Source: Gemmatimonadaceae bacterium (GTDB lineage: Bacteria; Gemmatimonadota; Gemmatimonadetes; Gemmatimonadales; Gemmatimonadaceae). Taken from it: a stretch of DNA of 64,000 bases. Each line of letters starts with the position of its first letter. Position 1 is the first letter of the stretch. The position numbers and the translations under genes are program-made. Of the stretch, positions 17,701-26,004 are shown piece by piece. The DNA is taken from the NCBI GenBank assembly GCA_020852815.1, contig JADZAN010000033.1, forward strand, positions 1 to 64,000. Reading direction: 5' to 3'. Below the pieces are notes generated by a model. It was not told the DNA's origin. It was given only the letters and a program-made list of their open reading frames with translations, and did not search any database.

Positions 17701-19785
17701 CACGGCGCGCAGGACGTCGTCGCCCTGCAGGTGACCGTACGTGTCGTTGACGAGCTTGAAGTGGTCGACGTCGATGACCAGGAGCGAGGCGACGTGCCCC
17801 GCGGCCGCCGCCGCCTCGAGCGCCTGCTGGGTGGTGGCGAGGAACGCCTTGCGGAGGGGGAGGCCGGTGAGGTCGTCCCGGGAAGGGGCGGCGTTGCTGC
17901 TGGCGGACTGCCCGGGAACCGGGGTGCTGCTGGCGGGTGTCCGCATGCGCCCGGCGACCTCGATGCCGGGGGCGTCGCGGAGGTGGCGCTGCACCGGCGG
18001 CGAGACGCGCGTCATCTCCTCGAACAGGTGGAAGACGGCGGGATCGAACTGCCGCCCCACGTCGCGCCGCATCACCTCCATGGCCTCGCTGTGCGACAGC
18101 GCGCGCTTGTACGAGCGCTCGGACGTCAGCGCATCGTACACGTCGGCCACGCACACGATGCGCGCCCACAGCGGAATGCGTTCCCCGCGCAGCCCGTCGG
18201 GATAGCCGCTCCCGTCCCAGTTCTCATGGTGCGAGCGCACGATGTGCGTGACGTCGTCCGGGAGCCCAGCGGCCGACAGCATCTCGACCCCCGTCACCGT
18301 GTGCCGCTTGATGAGCACCCACTCGGCGGCGGTGAGGCGGTCCGCCTTGTTGAGCACTTCCTGGTCGATGCTGACCTTGCCGACGTCGTGCAGGATGGCA
18401 CCGATGCGGAACCAGAAGAGCGACGGCTCGTCCACGCCGCACCGCTCGGCCAGCGCGCACGACAGCTCGGCGACGCGCTCGCAGTGCCCTTGCGTGTAGC
18501 GATCCTTCTCCTCGACCGACTCACCCCACTGCTGCACCACGTGCATGAAGTCGAGCTCGATGCGGCGCGACAGCCGCTGGATGTCGGCCATGGATCGCTG
18601 CGCGCGCAGCCGCCCGAAGAGGGCGCGCGCTCGCGTCAGGTGGAGGAGCACGTCCGACAGCTGCCCCAGCTGGCGCGCGAGCTCGGCGCGTTCGCGCGCC
18701 ACGTGCGCCTGCAGCAGCACGTCCTCGCGCTCCTGCGCGATGCGGTCGGCGAGGGCGAGCGACGATTCGGCCCCCTCGAAGTCGCGACGCTCGCGGGCGA
18801 TGATCCCAAGCACGCGCTGCGCCTCGCCGTCGGCGTGCGAGTCGCCAGCCGTGCGGGCACGGGCGATGGCGCGTGCGCACGACGCTTCTGCCTTGTCGAA
18901 GTCGCGTCGCGAGACCCACATCTCGGCGATGTTGATCTCGATCATCGTGGCCCGGCTCGTCTCGCCGAGCGTGGTGGCGAGCGACAGCGCCGACTCCAGC
19001 GCCGCCTCGGCCTCGTCCCATTGGGCACGATCGCAGTGCAGGCGTCCCAGGTTGTTCTGCACCGCGAGGATCTCGCGGTCGGCCCCTAACGAGCGATAGG
19101 CCTGCAACGAGGCCTTGAAGTGGTGCAGCGCCTGGTCGTGGTCACCGCGCACGGTGGCGACGATGCCGAGGTTCTGCGCCGCCATGGCCGCCAGCAGCGT
19201 GGCCGACTCGTGGAGCGCGATGTCGAGGCACTGACTATAGAGGCGTTGCGCCTCGGACAGCTCGCCGCGGTGCCAGTGAATGATCCCCCGCACGTTGACG
19301 GCGTGCCCGTAGGCGATCTGGTCGCCGTTGGCGAGGGCGATCGCCTCCGACGCGTCCACGCAATCCAGCGCCTCCTCGTGGCGGCCGTCCACCTGCAGCG
19401 AGCGTGCGATCCACCGCGTGAGGGCGGCCGCGCGGCGACCCGGTTGGTCGCGCACGGCGTCCTCGATAGGCGCCTCCGACAGTCGCCACAGCGCGACTTC
19501 GTAGGCGTCGCGGGCGAGGGCGCGGCTGCCGACCTTTCCCTGTTCCTCGGCGAGCGCGACGAGCGAGCTCCAGTCCAAGGTCGAGAGCGCCTGGAGCGCC
19601 CGCGTGGCTGGCGCTCGCGCTGGCGCGGCGCCTTCACACCCTTGCGCCTGGGCGTCGCGGTCGGTCCTGTTAGGCAAGTCGGGAAGGGCGGGAGACGTAC
19701 GGGAGCAGATCGAGGGTCCCCGGCATGCCTTCGCGACGTGGGACAGCTCTGTAGAGGAAGGACGAATGGCGTGAGGCGCTGTCAC
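14776..19785 (-). CDS. Multidomain TPR / HD-GYP / GGDEF / STAND ATPase / TPR signalling protein
   Basis: A very large cytoplasmic regulator of 1669 residues with no visible membrane segment. The N-terminal TPR-type repeats cover roughly 65-410. An HD-GYP phosphodiesterase domain follows, with HDVGK at 466-470 and GSGYPDG near 529. The diguanylate cyclase domain has its signature as YAGDEF near 712. A STAND/MalT-type ATPase is next, with Walker A GEAGVGKST near 845 and Walker B VIAVLDDVQW near 950. Long TPR repeats run to the C-terminus. Known roles are c-di-GMP hydrolysis (HD-GYP), c-di-GMP synthesis (GGDEF) and nucleotide-driven switching (STAND). No DNA-binding domain is visible. The start is the first ATG and could be somewhat downstream. 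It is divergent from the peptide-binding gene across about 106 bp. Confidence 0.88.
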   Translation of the reverse strand: MTAPHAIRPSSTELSHVAKACRGPSICSRTSPALPDLPNRTDRDAQAQGCEGAAPARAPATRALQALSTLDWSSLVALAEEQGKVGSRALARDAYEVALWRLSEAPIEDAVRDQPGRRAAALTRWIARSLQVDGRHEEALDCVDASEAIALANGDQIAYGHAVNVRGIIHWHRGELSEAQRLYSQCLDIALHESATLLAAMAAQNLGIVATVRGDHDQALHHFKASLQAYRSLGADREILAVQNNLGRLHCDRAQWDEAEAALESALSLATTLGETSRATMIEINIAEMWVSRRDFDKAEASCARAIARARTAGDSHADGEAQRVLGIIARERRDFEGAESSLALADRIAQEREDVLLQAHVARERAELARQLGQLSDVLLHLTRARALFGRLRAQRSMADIQRLSRRIELDFMHVVQQWGESVEEKDRYTQGHCERVAELSCALAERCGVDEPSLFWFRIGAILHDVGKVSIDQEVLNKADRLTAAEWVLIKRHTVTGVEMLSAAGLPDDVTHIVRSHHENWDGSGYPDGLRGERIPLWARIVCVADVYDALTSERSYKRALSHSEAMEVMRRDVGRQFDPAVFHLFEEMTRVSPPVQRHLRDAPGIEVAGRMRTPASSTPVPGQSASSNAAPSRDDLTGLPLRKAFLATTQQALEAAAAAGHVASLLVIDVDHFKLVNDTYGHLQGDDVLRAVANGLEQGVRPGDLVGRYAGDEFVVLLPGTTHDGALAIAERLRLGIESSRLVVRDRVEETIGVTLSIGVSTSGPTIASADDLFAAADRGLYAAKKRGRNAVGSALDEVNEATVPTLDFERFVGRTRELRLLIRGLELATTGKPRLIEVVGEAGVGKSTLVRQLRPEARLRGAAMVAGRFIEADVKPPYGPWAEIIDSIHRLGLVAPRPWPELGRLVPALDQPGGDPAVGSKYALLAEMAEYLRLATRRAPVIAVLDDVQWGDASSWDALEFILQKLEDERLLICLTTRVEDTHVVAERRRRLSRDERTSEVQLQRLTLAELRLWIETVFHQGSVGDTFPRFLHQYTEGNPLLVVHVLRSLVEDGAVWYAGRRWQWNDTPELRLPTAVADLIAARVARLSDDARRHLALAAVVGRTFDVDVVLAAGEVDEDDFLDAVDEAIAAKVVDDAAGGQGDQYSFSHGLIAGAMRASLNQRRLGRAHERVAVALEQLRPNAVADIAAHYDAAGVSEKAFQFAILAADRAAAVYAHNEAAASFAVAQRHAPTVEQRLETRLRQATALELAGRYEDGVALCDLILAEELSSGAGDRLIAVRRQRERVRILLGQSLADARVSVEALLAEAQGRGQRTEVILLQGMLSRIYLRMGEPAAGLAFARQAVEGAEEDGDDHLLADTLVHLGTASLEGDPDGSVRCYRRALDTFEQHNDHVAQARTHINLGIALSQLGKVDASRLHYEAALALGRRTRTPDMVGLASLNLAVLLMKVGHFAEAELHLTEAMQEFQVVRNELHRLAALYNLANLAREREQLKRAAELYGEAAVVATSISQADVEIGARSGQGLCYLSLGRADEGRACLRTAEVLFARRPDWWFQGRELLVALRIRTALLDGKVRDAEQLYRDSLVLAERHDLYAAAWLVAEVAADLVQGGYEAVREDVERFRGQLSRLDFVPLTARYERLRLDGLGHANGEGEGAHPATSG

Positions 19786-19891
19786 GAGGTGACGGAGCGC
19801 GTCGGCTCACGGCAAGTCGATGTGTGGAAAGGCGTTGCCTGTCGCTGTCGCGGCGCGTCTCTCGTGCGAGTTCATCACCAGGCCCCCGGAC

Positions 19892-21643
19892 ATGCTCCTC
19901 TCCATCTCCCGTCGTTCGCGCCGGTTCGTTATCGCCCTCGCGGCCCCGGTCGCGTTGCTCCTTGCCGCCTGCGACTCCAGGGGCGGGGCGTCCGGCGACG
20001 GTGCCTCCGGCGGCGGTACCATCATCATCGCCGTTGCCGCTGACGCCGACTTCCTGATGCCCGCGCTGGCGCAGCAGCTGGTGAGCAAGGGAATCATCGA
20101 CCAGATGTTCGAGCCGTTGGCGCTGCCGCCGGCGTCGCTGCAGACAGTTGGTGACCAGGGGTACGAGCCGCGTCTGGCGAAGAGCTGGAGCTGGTCGGCC
20201 GACTCGCTGCAGATCGCCTTCTCGCTCGACCCGCGCGCCAGGTGGCACGATGGGAAGCCGGTCACGGCGGAGGACGTTCGCTACTCGGTCGAGGTGAACA
20301 AGGACCCGGTCGTGATGTCGCGGCAGCTGGCGGGGCTGTCGATGGTCGACTCGGTGTCGGTGCGCGACTCGCTCACGCCGGTGCTCTGGTTCAGCGCGCG
20401 TTCGCCGGAGCAGTTCTTCTCCGTGGTGAACAACCTCACGGTGATGCCGTCGCACCTCCTCAAGGACATTCCGCACGACAAGTTGCGCGAGTCGGAGTAT
20501 GCGCAGCGCCCGGTGGGGAATGGGCGCTATCGCCTGCGCCGCTGGGTGAAGGGGTCGCTGATCGAGCTCGTCGCCGACTCGACGAACTTCCGCGGGCGAC
20601 CCAGGGTGGACCGCCAGATCTGGAGCATCTCCCCCGATCCCGCGACGCTGTGGGCGCGACTCGTGGCCGAAGAGGCGGACGTGGTGGAGATCCTGCGCGG
20701 TGAGGCGGTGCAGAAGGTTGCGGAGTCGAAGACGGCGCGACTGGTGCCGTACCAGGGCTTCGACTTCGGCTTCTCGATGTTCAACAACATGGACCCCGCC
20801 AACCGCCGCCGGCCGCACCCGATTCTCTCCGATCGCGGAGTGCGCCGGGCGCTGGCCATGGCGGTGGACCGTCCGACCATCGTGAAGAACCTCTTCGACA
20901 CGCTGGCGTACGTGGGGATCGGTCCGGTGGTGCGCGCACAGTGGACCGCGGACACGACGATAGGCGGACTTCCCTACGACACAACCGGGGCGAAGCGGCT
21001 GCTCGACTCGTTAGGTTGGCGTGATGCCGACGGCAACGGGGTGCGGGAGAAGGGGGGGCGTGCGCTCGCCTTCGGGATCATCGTTCCGTCGTCGAGCGCC
21101 ACGCGGCGCCAGGCGGCGATCCTCCTGCAGGCGGCGTGGAAGGGGATCGGCGCCGACGTTTCCATCGAGGACATGGAGTTCAACACGTACGTGACGCGGA
21201 TGGAGGCGGGGAAGTTCGACGTCACCATGCACGCCTTGCATCCCGATCCCTCGCCGACCGACGCCGCGGCCACCTTTGCCACGCCGAAGCCGCCGGCGCC
21301 GTGGGGGACGAACTATGCGGCGTACTCCAACACGGTCGTCGACGCCGCGTTCGACTCGGCGCGCGTCGAGTTCGATGCCGCCAGGAGCAAGGCGCTGTAC
21401 CATCGCGCGTACACCACCATCATCGAGGACGCCGCCGCCATCTTCCTCTACGAGCCGAAAATGGTCGCCGGGATCCACAAGCGGATCGACCCGGGCGTAC
21501 TCCCCAAGGCCGGGTGGTGGCTCAATCTCGGCGACTGGACCATCGCGCCGGATCAGCGCATCGCGCGCGACCGCATCCCGATCGGCGCCGACATCCAGGC
21601 GGGACGCGCGGCTGGCCCGGGTGACTCCGCGACCTCGACGTAG
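19892..21643 (+). CDS. ABC transporter substrate-binding lipoprotein, family 5 (peptide type)
   Basis: A DppA/OppA-type solute-binding protein of 583 residues. The signal peptide ends in a lipobox (LLLAAC) at about residue 27, followed by a Gly/Ser linker. The mature part shows the family pattern: FEPLAL, LAKSWSWSADSLQIAFSL, ARWHDGKPVTAEDVRYSVE, then GVRRALAMAVDR and a C-terminal YEPKMVAGI block. ATG 19892 is preferred over an upstream in-frame ATG at 19820 because it begins the lipoprotein signal. No permease or ATPase genes are adjacent, so it must work with a transporter encoded elsewhere, or as a sensor. Substrate probably oligopeptide. Confidence 0.88.
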   Translation: MLLSISRRSRRFVIALAAPVALLLAACDSRGGASGDGASGGGTIIIAVAADADFLMPALAQQLVSKGIIDQMFEPLALPPASLQTVGDQGYEPRLAKSWSWSADSLQIAFSLDPRARWHDGKPVTAEDVRYSVEVNKDPVVMSRQLAGLSMVDSVSVRDSLTPVLWFSARSPEQFFSVVNNLTVMPSHLLKDIPHDKLRESEYAQRPVGNGRYRLRRWVKGSLIELVADSTNFRGRPRVDRQIWSISPDPATLWARLVAEEADVVEILRGEAVQKVAESKTARLVPYQGFDFGFSMFNNMDPANRRRPHPILSDRGVRRALAMAVDRPTIVKNLFDTLAYVGIGPVVRAQWTADTTIGGLPYDTTGAKRLLDSLGWRDADGNGVREKGGRALAFGIIVPSSSATRRQAAILLQAAWKGIGADVSIEDMEFNTYVTRMEAGKFDVTMHALHPDPSPTDAAATFATPKPPAPWGTNYAAYSNTVVDAAFDSARVEFDAARSKALYHRAYTTIIEDAAAIFLYEPKMVAGIHKRIDPGVLPKAGWWLNLGDWTIAPDQRIARDRIPIGADIQAGRAAGPGDSATST

Positions 21644-21685
21644 CGCCGCCATCGATCAGCCGTCGAGGAAGCCCTGCCCGGTCCG

Positions 21686-22879
21686 TTGCAGCTGACGCAC
21701 CCACCCCCGTCGCCATCGCGAGCCCGTGTCGCGGTGGCGGCGATCTTCTTCCTCGATGGCGTTGCTGTCGCCAGTTGGGTGGTGCGCATCCCCGATGCGC
21801 AACGTGCGCTCGCGCTCTCCGCGGGCACGCTCGGCGTTGCGCTGCTGGGAGCGGCGGCGGGGGCGCTGCTGGCCATGCCGCTGGCCGGTCGCCTGGTGGC
21901 GCGCTACGGGAGCCGCGTGGTCACCTGCGGCGCGGCGGTCCTGTACGCGGCCACCCTCGCCCTGCCAGCGGTGGCCCCCTCGTTCCCCTTCCTGCTGGCG
22001 GCGCTCATCCTCAACGGCGCGGCCAACGGGTCGCTCAACGTCTCGATGAACGCCCAGGCGTCGACGGTCGAGCGCGCGCACGGGGCGCCGATCATGGCCT
22101 CCTTCCACGCCCTCTTCAGCGGCGGCGGGCTGGCCGGGGCGGCCATAGGCGGAATGATTGCAGCTGCCGGAATCGCGCCCGGCATGCACCTGGCGGCGGT
22201 GGGTGCCGCGACCATCATCGTGACCATCGTCGCCTGGCGCTTCCTCTATCCCGCCCGCTTCGAGGAACATCCGCATGAGGAAGCGACCGCCGAGGCGCCG
22301 CCACAGGGGCGCCGGCTCGCCGTCCTCGGGCTGCTCGCCTTCAGCGTCCTCTTTGCCGAGGGGGCCATGGGCGACTGGAGTGCGGTCTACCTGCGCGACG
22401 TGGCCGGCGCCGGCCCCGGGCTCGCCGCCACCGGTTATGCCGCCTTCTCCATCGCCATGGCGCTGGGGCGAGTGGTGGGCGACCGGCTCACGGTCAGGTT
22501 GGGGGCGACCCGTACCGTGGGCGTCGGGGCACTCGTGGCAACGGCGGGGATCGTGCTCGCGCTATGGGATACGCGAACGCGAGCCATCGCGATCGGCTTC
22601 GGATCGGTAGGGGGCGGGCTGGCCACCGCCTTCCCGTCGGTTCTCACGGCGGCGAGCCGTGTGCCGGGGATGAAGGCCGGCTCGGGGATCGCCACCGTCG
22701 CCACGTTAGGCTACTTCGGGCTCCTGGCGGGCCCTCCTCTCATCGGCTTCGTGGCGCAGGTGACCAACCTGCGCGGTGGCATGGCGGTGGTGGGGGTGGC
22801 GTGCTTCGTGACCGCGCTCCTGGCACGTTCGCTCGCCGAACGACAGCCGACCCCGCTCCCCGTCCAGCGCGCCGCCTGA
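21686..22879 (+). CDS. MFS transporter
   Basis: A major facilitator superfamily permease of about 397 residues with twelve predicted helices in two halves, separated by a charged cytoplasmic loop (EEHPHEEATAEAPPQGRR, about 191-208). The inter-helix motif AGRLVARYGSRVV after helix 2 is of the family type. The sequence resembles the E. coli YbjJ-like group of uncharacterised exporters. The frame starts with TTG at 21686 and no ATG lies nearby, so the exact start is uncertain. The gene follows the peptide-binding gene by about 42 bp. Substrate unknown. Confidence 0.82.
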   Translation: MQLTHPPPSPSRARVAVAAIFFLDGVAVASWVVRIPDAQRALALSAGTLGVALLGAAAGALLAMPLAGRLVARYGSRVVTCGAAVLYAATLALPAVAPSFPFLLAALILNGAANGSLNVSMNAQASTVERAHGAPIMASFHALFSGGGLAGAAIGGMIAAAGIAPGMHLAAVGAATIIVTIVAWRFLYPARFEEHPHEEATAEAPPQGRRLAVLGLLAFSVLFAEGAMGDWSAVYLRDVAGAGPGLAATGYAAFSIAMALGRVVGDRLTVRLGATRTVGVGALVATAGIVLALWDTRTRAIAIGFGSVGGGLATAFPSVLTAASRVPGMKAGSGIATVATLGYFGLLAGPPLIGFVAQVTNLRGGMAVVGVACFVTALLARSLAERQPTPLPVQRAA

Positions 22880-22905
22880 CCCGCCGCCTGACCCGCCGCC
22901 TGACG
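22870..22905. repeat. 12-bp tandem repeat at the MFS gene 3' end
   Basis: Three copies of CGCCGCCTGACC, the last ending in G, begin in the last codons of the MFS gene. The TGA inside the first copy is the stop codon, and two further TGA-containing copies follow it. Confidence 0.7.
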
Positions 22906-22988
22906 CGCCGCACGTCACCGGCGACGTGGAGACGCGGCCGTCGTGGGGGGCAGGGGACGGCCGCGCCTCGTGTCACGCGGGGATGCTG

Positions 22989-23579
22989 CTACCCCGTGAT
23001 GGGGACGTCGATGGCGCTCTCGCGCGACGATGGCATCGTTGTGCCTGCCGGCATCGTCTTCGACTTGGACGACGCGAGCGGTCGCTCGGCCGCGAGCGAC
23101 GGTTCCACGGACACCTCCAGCTTTGGCGCGCGGACCTTCAGGATCCCGTTCTCGAGCGTTGCGGTGATCTTGTCGGCGTCGACCGTGCGTGGAAAACCGA
23201 AGCGCCGATAGACGTCGTTGGAGCCGAACTCGCTCCACAGCACCTCTTCATCTTCCCCATGCTGCTCCTTCACGGAGGCCGCATGGACAATCAGCTCCGA
23301 CGACGTCGCGGTGACCTCGACCTCCTTGGCGTTGAAGCCGGGGAGGGTGATGTCGACCTGGAAGGCGCCGTTGGCTTCCTTGAGCTCGGCGGAGGGCCAC
23401 CCGAGTACTTCGTGCTCGGCGGTAATCCAATCGTCGAGGTCGTGCCCTTCCTCTCGCCCGCGCTCGGCGAACAGCTCGAATGCGCGTTGCCGGACAGACT
23501 CCATGCGTCGCGCCATTTCGGTGAAGATGGGAAGGTCGCGCTCGCCATCGGCGGCGCGCTGGATGCGAATGTTGGGCAT
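22989..23579 (-). CDS. Hsp20/alpha-crystallin small heat-shock protein
   Basis: A small heat-shock chaperone of 196 residues that holds unfolding proteins. The N-terminal 75 residues are helical (EMARRMESVRQRAFELFAERG). The alpha-crystallin domain spans about 75-165, with FQVDITLPGFNAKEVEVTA at its start. YRRFGFPRTVDADKITATLENGILKV near its end ends in the conserved GILKV. The C-terminal tail is Ser/Ala-rich. ATG 23579 has AAGGAG eight bases upstream, deciding the start over an upstream in-frame codon. The 5' region holds two palindromes (23693 and 23784) that may be operators. No CIRCE element was found. Confidence 0.92.
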   Translation of the reverse strand: MPNIRIQRAADGERDLPIFTEMARRMESVRQRAFELFAERGREEGHDLDDWITAEHEVLGWPSAELKEANGAFQVDITLPGFNAKEVEVTATSSELIVHAASVKEQHGEDEEVLWSEFGSNDVYRRFGFPRTVDADKITATLENGILKVRAPKLEVSVEPSLAAERPLASSKSKTMPAGTTMPSSRESAIDVPITG

Positions 23580-23692
23580 GGTCGCACTCCTTCGTCTCGC
23601 CCTCACGTGAAACTGCAGGCTCCGCCGCCAGGGCGTCGGCGTGAATGGTGGCGTTGCCGCGGGGTCCCAGAATGCGGCGCGGTAGTCGGCTT

Positions 23693-23710
23693 GGCAATCC
23701 GGGAATTGCC
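23693..23710. promoter_or_regulatory. Palindrome upstream of hsp20
   Basis: GGCAAT and ATTGCC form six-base arms around a central six bases, about 115 bp upstream of the Hsp20 start. It fits a dimeric repressor site, but no factor can be assigned. Confidence 0.35.
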
Positions 23711-23783
23711 CTCAACTGCGCAAGAATTCCGATACAGCGGGCGCGGCGCTGCAACGAATGCTCGAGCTGGCCTGCAGGAGATG

Positions 23784-23799
23784 ATTAGGATATCCTGAT
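23784..23799. promoter_or_regulatory. AT-rich palindrome ATTAGGATATCCTGAT
   Basis: A 16-bp palindrome with one mismatched pair, AT-rich against a GC-rich background. It lies between the 3' end of the phosphoribosyltransferase gene and the Hsp20 start, about 205 bp upstream of the latter. It is a plausible operator of unknown identity. Confidence 0.4.
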
Positions 23800-23850
23800 A
23801 CGCATGCGCCACACCCGCCGACTTCTTCGTGCGCGTTGTGCGCGCCGTCG

Positions 23851-24507
23851 TCAGGCGGGCTGGGGCGCCGGCGGGTGCGCATCGAGCGCGTCGAGCACTT
23901 CCTGGTCGCTCACGTCGTGGAAGTCGTCATACCAGGCGCCCACTCCATAGAAGGGGTGGGGCATCTCGAGACACTCGCACTCGTCGGCGAGCGCGCGAAG
24001 CGAGGTACAGGCCGCTTCGGCGCCGACCGGAACCGCGCAGACGATGCGTCGGGCGCCGAGCTTGCGAAGCGCCTCGACGGCGGCGGTCATCGTGGCGCCG
24101 GTGGCCAGGCCGTCATCGACGACGATGGCGGTCTTTCCGCGCACCGCCAGCTCGCCGCGTCCGGCGCGGAAGACGGCGTCTCGCCGCGCCAGTTCGCGCT
24201 CTTCCATCTCGATGATTGGCGCGAGGTCGTGCATGCTGAGGCCGACGGTCCGCATACCGTCGTGATCGAAGACGACAACGTCGCCCGTGGCGATGGCCCC
24301 GACCGCCAGCTCAGGGTTCCATGGAACGCCGAGTTTTCGCACGGTGAACGTGTCGAGCGGGAGGCGCAGCGCCGAGGCGACTTGGGCGGCGACGATCACG
24401 CCGCCGCGCGGCAGGCCCAGGACGATGGTATCGGTCTTTGCCGCGTATGCTCCCAGGGCGCTGGCGAGTCGGCGGCCGGCGGCTTCGCGATCGGGATAGC
24501 GTAGCAT
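23851..24507 (-). CDS. Phosphoribosyltransferase family protein
   Basis: A PRTase-fold protein of 218 residues. The PRPP-binding signature is VVDDGLATGAT near residues 125-135, preceded by the beta-strand AIV. The N-terminus carries LGLPRGGVIVAAQVA, the typical pyrophosphate-loop region of the stand-alone group often found with stress genes. ATG 24507 has AAGGAGG five bases upstream, which settles the start, although the frame is open to 24690. Enzymatic activity on a free base is not established for this subgroup. The position between Hsp20 and a baeRF-like gene suggests a stress or repair role. Confidence 0.87.
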   Translation of the reverse strand: MLRYPDREAAGRRLASALGAYAAKTDTIVLGLPRGGVIVAAQVASALRLPLDTFTVRKLGVPWNPELAVGAIATGDVVVFDHDGMRTVGLSMHDLAPIIEMEERELARRDAVFRAGRGELAVRGKTAIVVDDGLATGATMTAAVEALRKLGARRIVCAVPVGAEAACTSLRALADECECLEMPHPFYGVGAWYDDFHDVSDQEVLDALDAHPPAPQPA

Positions 24508-24802
24508 ACGTCCTCCTTGCCTGTTCAACAGTGCGCGAGCGGGGCCCGATGGTCCAGCGGGAGAATGCAGGACGTTCGTCAGGAGGGCGCTGGTCGGCGT
24601 GTCCGAACCAACCGGGCGCAGTCGGAACATCGGGAGGGGTGGTGGGGGTTTCTCGGATGGCCCTTGGCGAGCACACCACTGCAAGTTCATTCAGGCGGGT
24701 GGCGTGGGATGAATGGCCAGCGTCGCCAAGGAAAGGACGCGACGCACCGATGTCCCAGGCTGCTCGTCTGCCACGATCACCCGAACCAAACCGGGGTGCC
24801 GT

Positions 24803-25909
24803 ATGTTGAACCATCGCGACTTGCTGCAGCTGGCGGCGACGTTCCAGGGTCGCCAGGTGCTCACCGTGTACCTGCACGCGACCGTCGAGAACCCGGCCGA
24901 TCGTCACCGCTGGGAGGCGGAGCTCACGCAGGCTCTTCGCTCACTGCGCGACCGCACCGCCAGCGCTCCCCACGCCGACCGCATGGCGCTCGACGCCGCC
25001 ATCGAGCACCTGCGCTCGTGGATGACGGCGCAGCGCGAGTCGTTGCGCGCACCGGGGGTGCTGCTGGTCGTGGATGAGCGCGAGGTGGTCTTCTTCACGC
25101 CGATCGACACCGTGGTCCCCAACCTTGCCACGTGGCAGCAGGGCGTGTTGCTGTCGCCGCTGCTGCGTGAGGTGTCGTTAGGTGTTCCGGCGGCGGTGAT
25201 GATGGTCGATGCGCGGCACGTCCACCTGTATCGCTTCGCGCCGCCGCGCCACCTCGAACGCCTGGAGACGCTGGAGGCGCGCGCCGACGTCGATGTCGAG
25301 CGGCACCTGGGGGGCGCCAACGCGGCGTTCCATGCCGGGACGCGCGGCGGCACGGTCGCCGATGAGATGGATCGCCAGCACCTCGCGATGCGCGACCGCC
25401 TCTTCTCCGAGGCGATGGTGCGCGCGCTCGAAATCGCGGGAAAGGATGGATGGCTCGTCGTGGCCGGCAACGCGCGCGCGGTGTCCGCCATGCGCTCGGC
25501 GATCCCGACTTCGCTGGCCGCGCGCACGCTCTCGGTCGATGGGCTCGACCTGCACTCCACGCCGTTCGAGATTGCGCAGGCAGTGGCTGGCGTCACGATG
25601 GCGCGCCTGGAGCAGCTCGACACCGAGCTGGTGCGGGAGATCATCGATGAGCACGGAGCGCGAGGCCGCGGCGTCGCCGGGCTGCGTGCCACGCGGGCAA
25701 TGCTCGATCGCGACGGCGTGGCCGACCTGATCCTCAGCGAGCGCTTCGTGGAGCGCTTCCCGGCCGACACCGATGACCTGATGCGTCACGCCTTTAGCCA
25801 GGGGGCGCAAGTGCGCGAGGTCCACGGCGCGGCAGCCGAGGAGATCGACGAGCGCGCGGAAGGCGTGGTGGCGCGACTGCGCTTTGCCATGCCGTGGATG
25901 AGCAGCTAG
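24803..25909 (+). CDS. baeRF-type (eRF1-like) protein
   Basis: A cytoplasmic protein of 368 residues resembling the bacterial/archaeal eRF1-like families (baeRF). It has an N-terminal helical part (LLQLAATFQGRQVLTVYLHAT). A middle domain follows with VMMVDARHVHLYRF, a signature strand-turn-strand. The C-terminal domain has the DGWLVVAGNARAVSAM and HATRAMLDRDGV-like blocks. Members have been proposed to act on stalled ribosomes or in stress, without firm biochemistry. ATG 24803 places the conserved start correctly. The gene is divergent from the phosphoribosyltransferase with about 295 bp between starts, in which I see no other gene. Confidence 0.7.
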   Translation: MLNHRDLLQLAATFQGRQVLTVYLHATVENPADRHRWEAELTQALRSLRDRTASAPHADRMALDAAIEHLRSWMTAQRESLRAPGVLLVVDEREVVFFTPIDTVVPNLATWQQGVLLSPLLREVSLGVPAAVMMVDARHVHLYRFAPPRHLERLETLEARADVDVERHLGGANAAFHAGTRGGTVADEMDRQHLAMRDRLFSEAMVRALEIAGKDGWLVVAGNARAVSAMRSAIPTSLAARTLSVDGLDLHSTPFEIAQAVAGVTMARLEQLDTELVREIIDEHGARGRGVAGLRATRAMLDRDGVADLILSERFVERFPADTDDLMRHAFSQGAQVREVHGAAAEEIDERAEGVVARLRFAMPWMSS

Positions 25910-25960
25910 CGGACGCACGCGCGTTCATCGAGGAGTAAGCTCTGGCAGGAGAGTGTTGGC

Positions 25961-25985
25961 GGGGGGCGCGCCCGGCGTGCCCCCC
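25961..25985 (+). terminator. GC hairpin after the baeRF-like gene
   Basis: GGGGGGC pairs with GCCCCCC, and the stem extends inward by three pairs and one G-T wobble around a CCCGG loop. It lies 52 bases after the stop and just before acvB. It has no T tract. Confidence 0.45.
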
Positions 25986-26004
25986 ACCCCTCATCTCTCC
26001 CATC

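Noticed and set aside
16081-19089. 1002-residue open frame on the plus strand
   Set aside because: It is antisense to the TPR/HD-GYP/GGDEF/ATPase gene, whose motifs are unmistakable. High GC content removes stop codons from the opposite strand, and the antisense product has no recognisable motif.
23580-23850. CIRCE (HrcA) element upstream of hsp20
   Set aside because: No TTAGCACTC with its inverted partner nine bases away is present.
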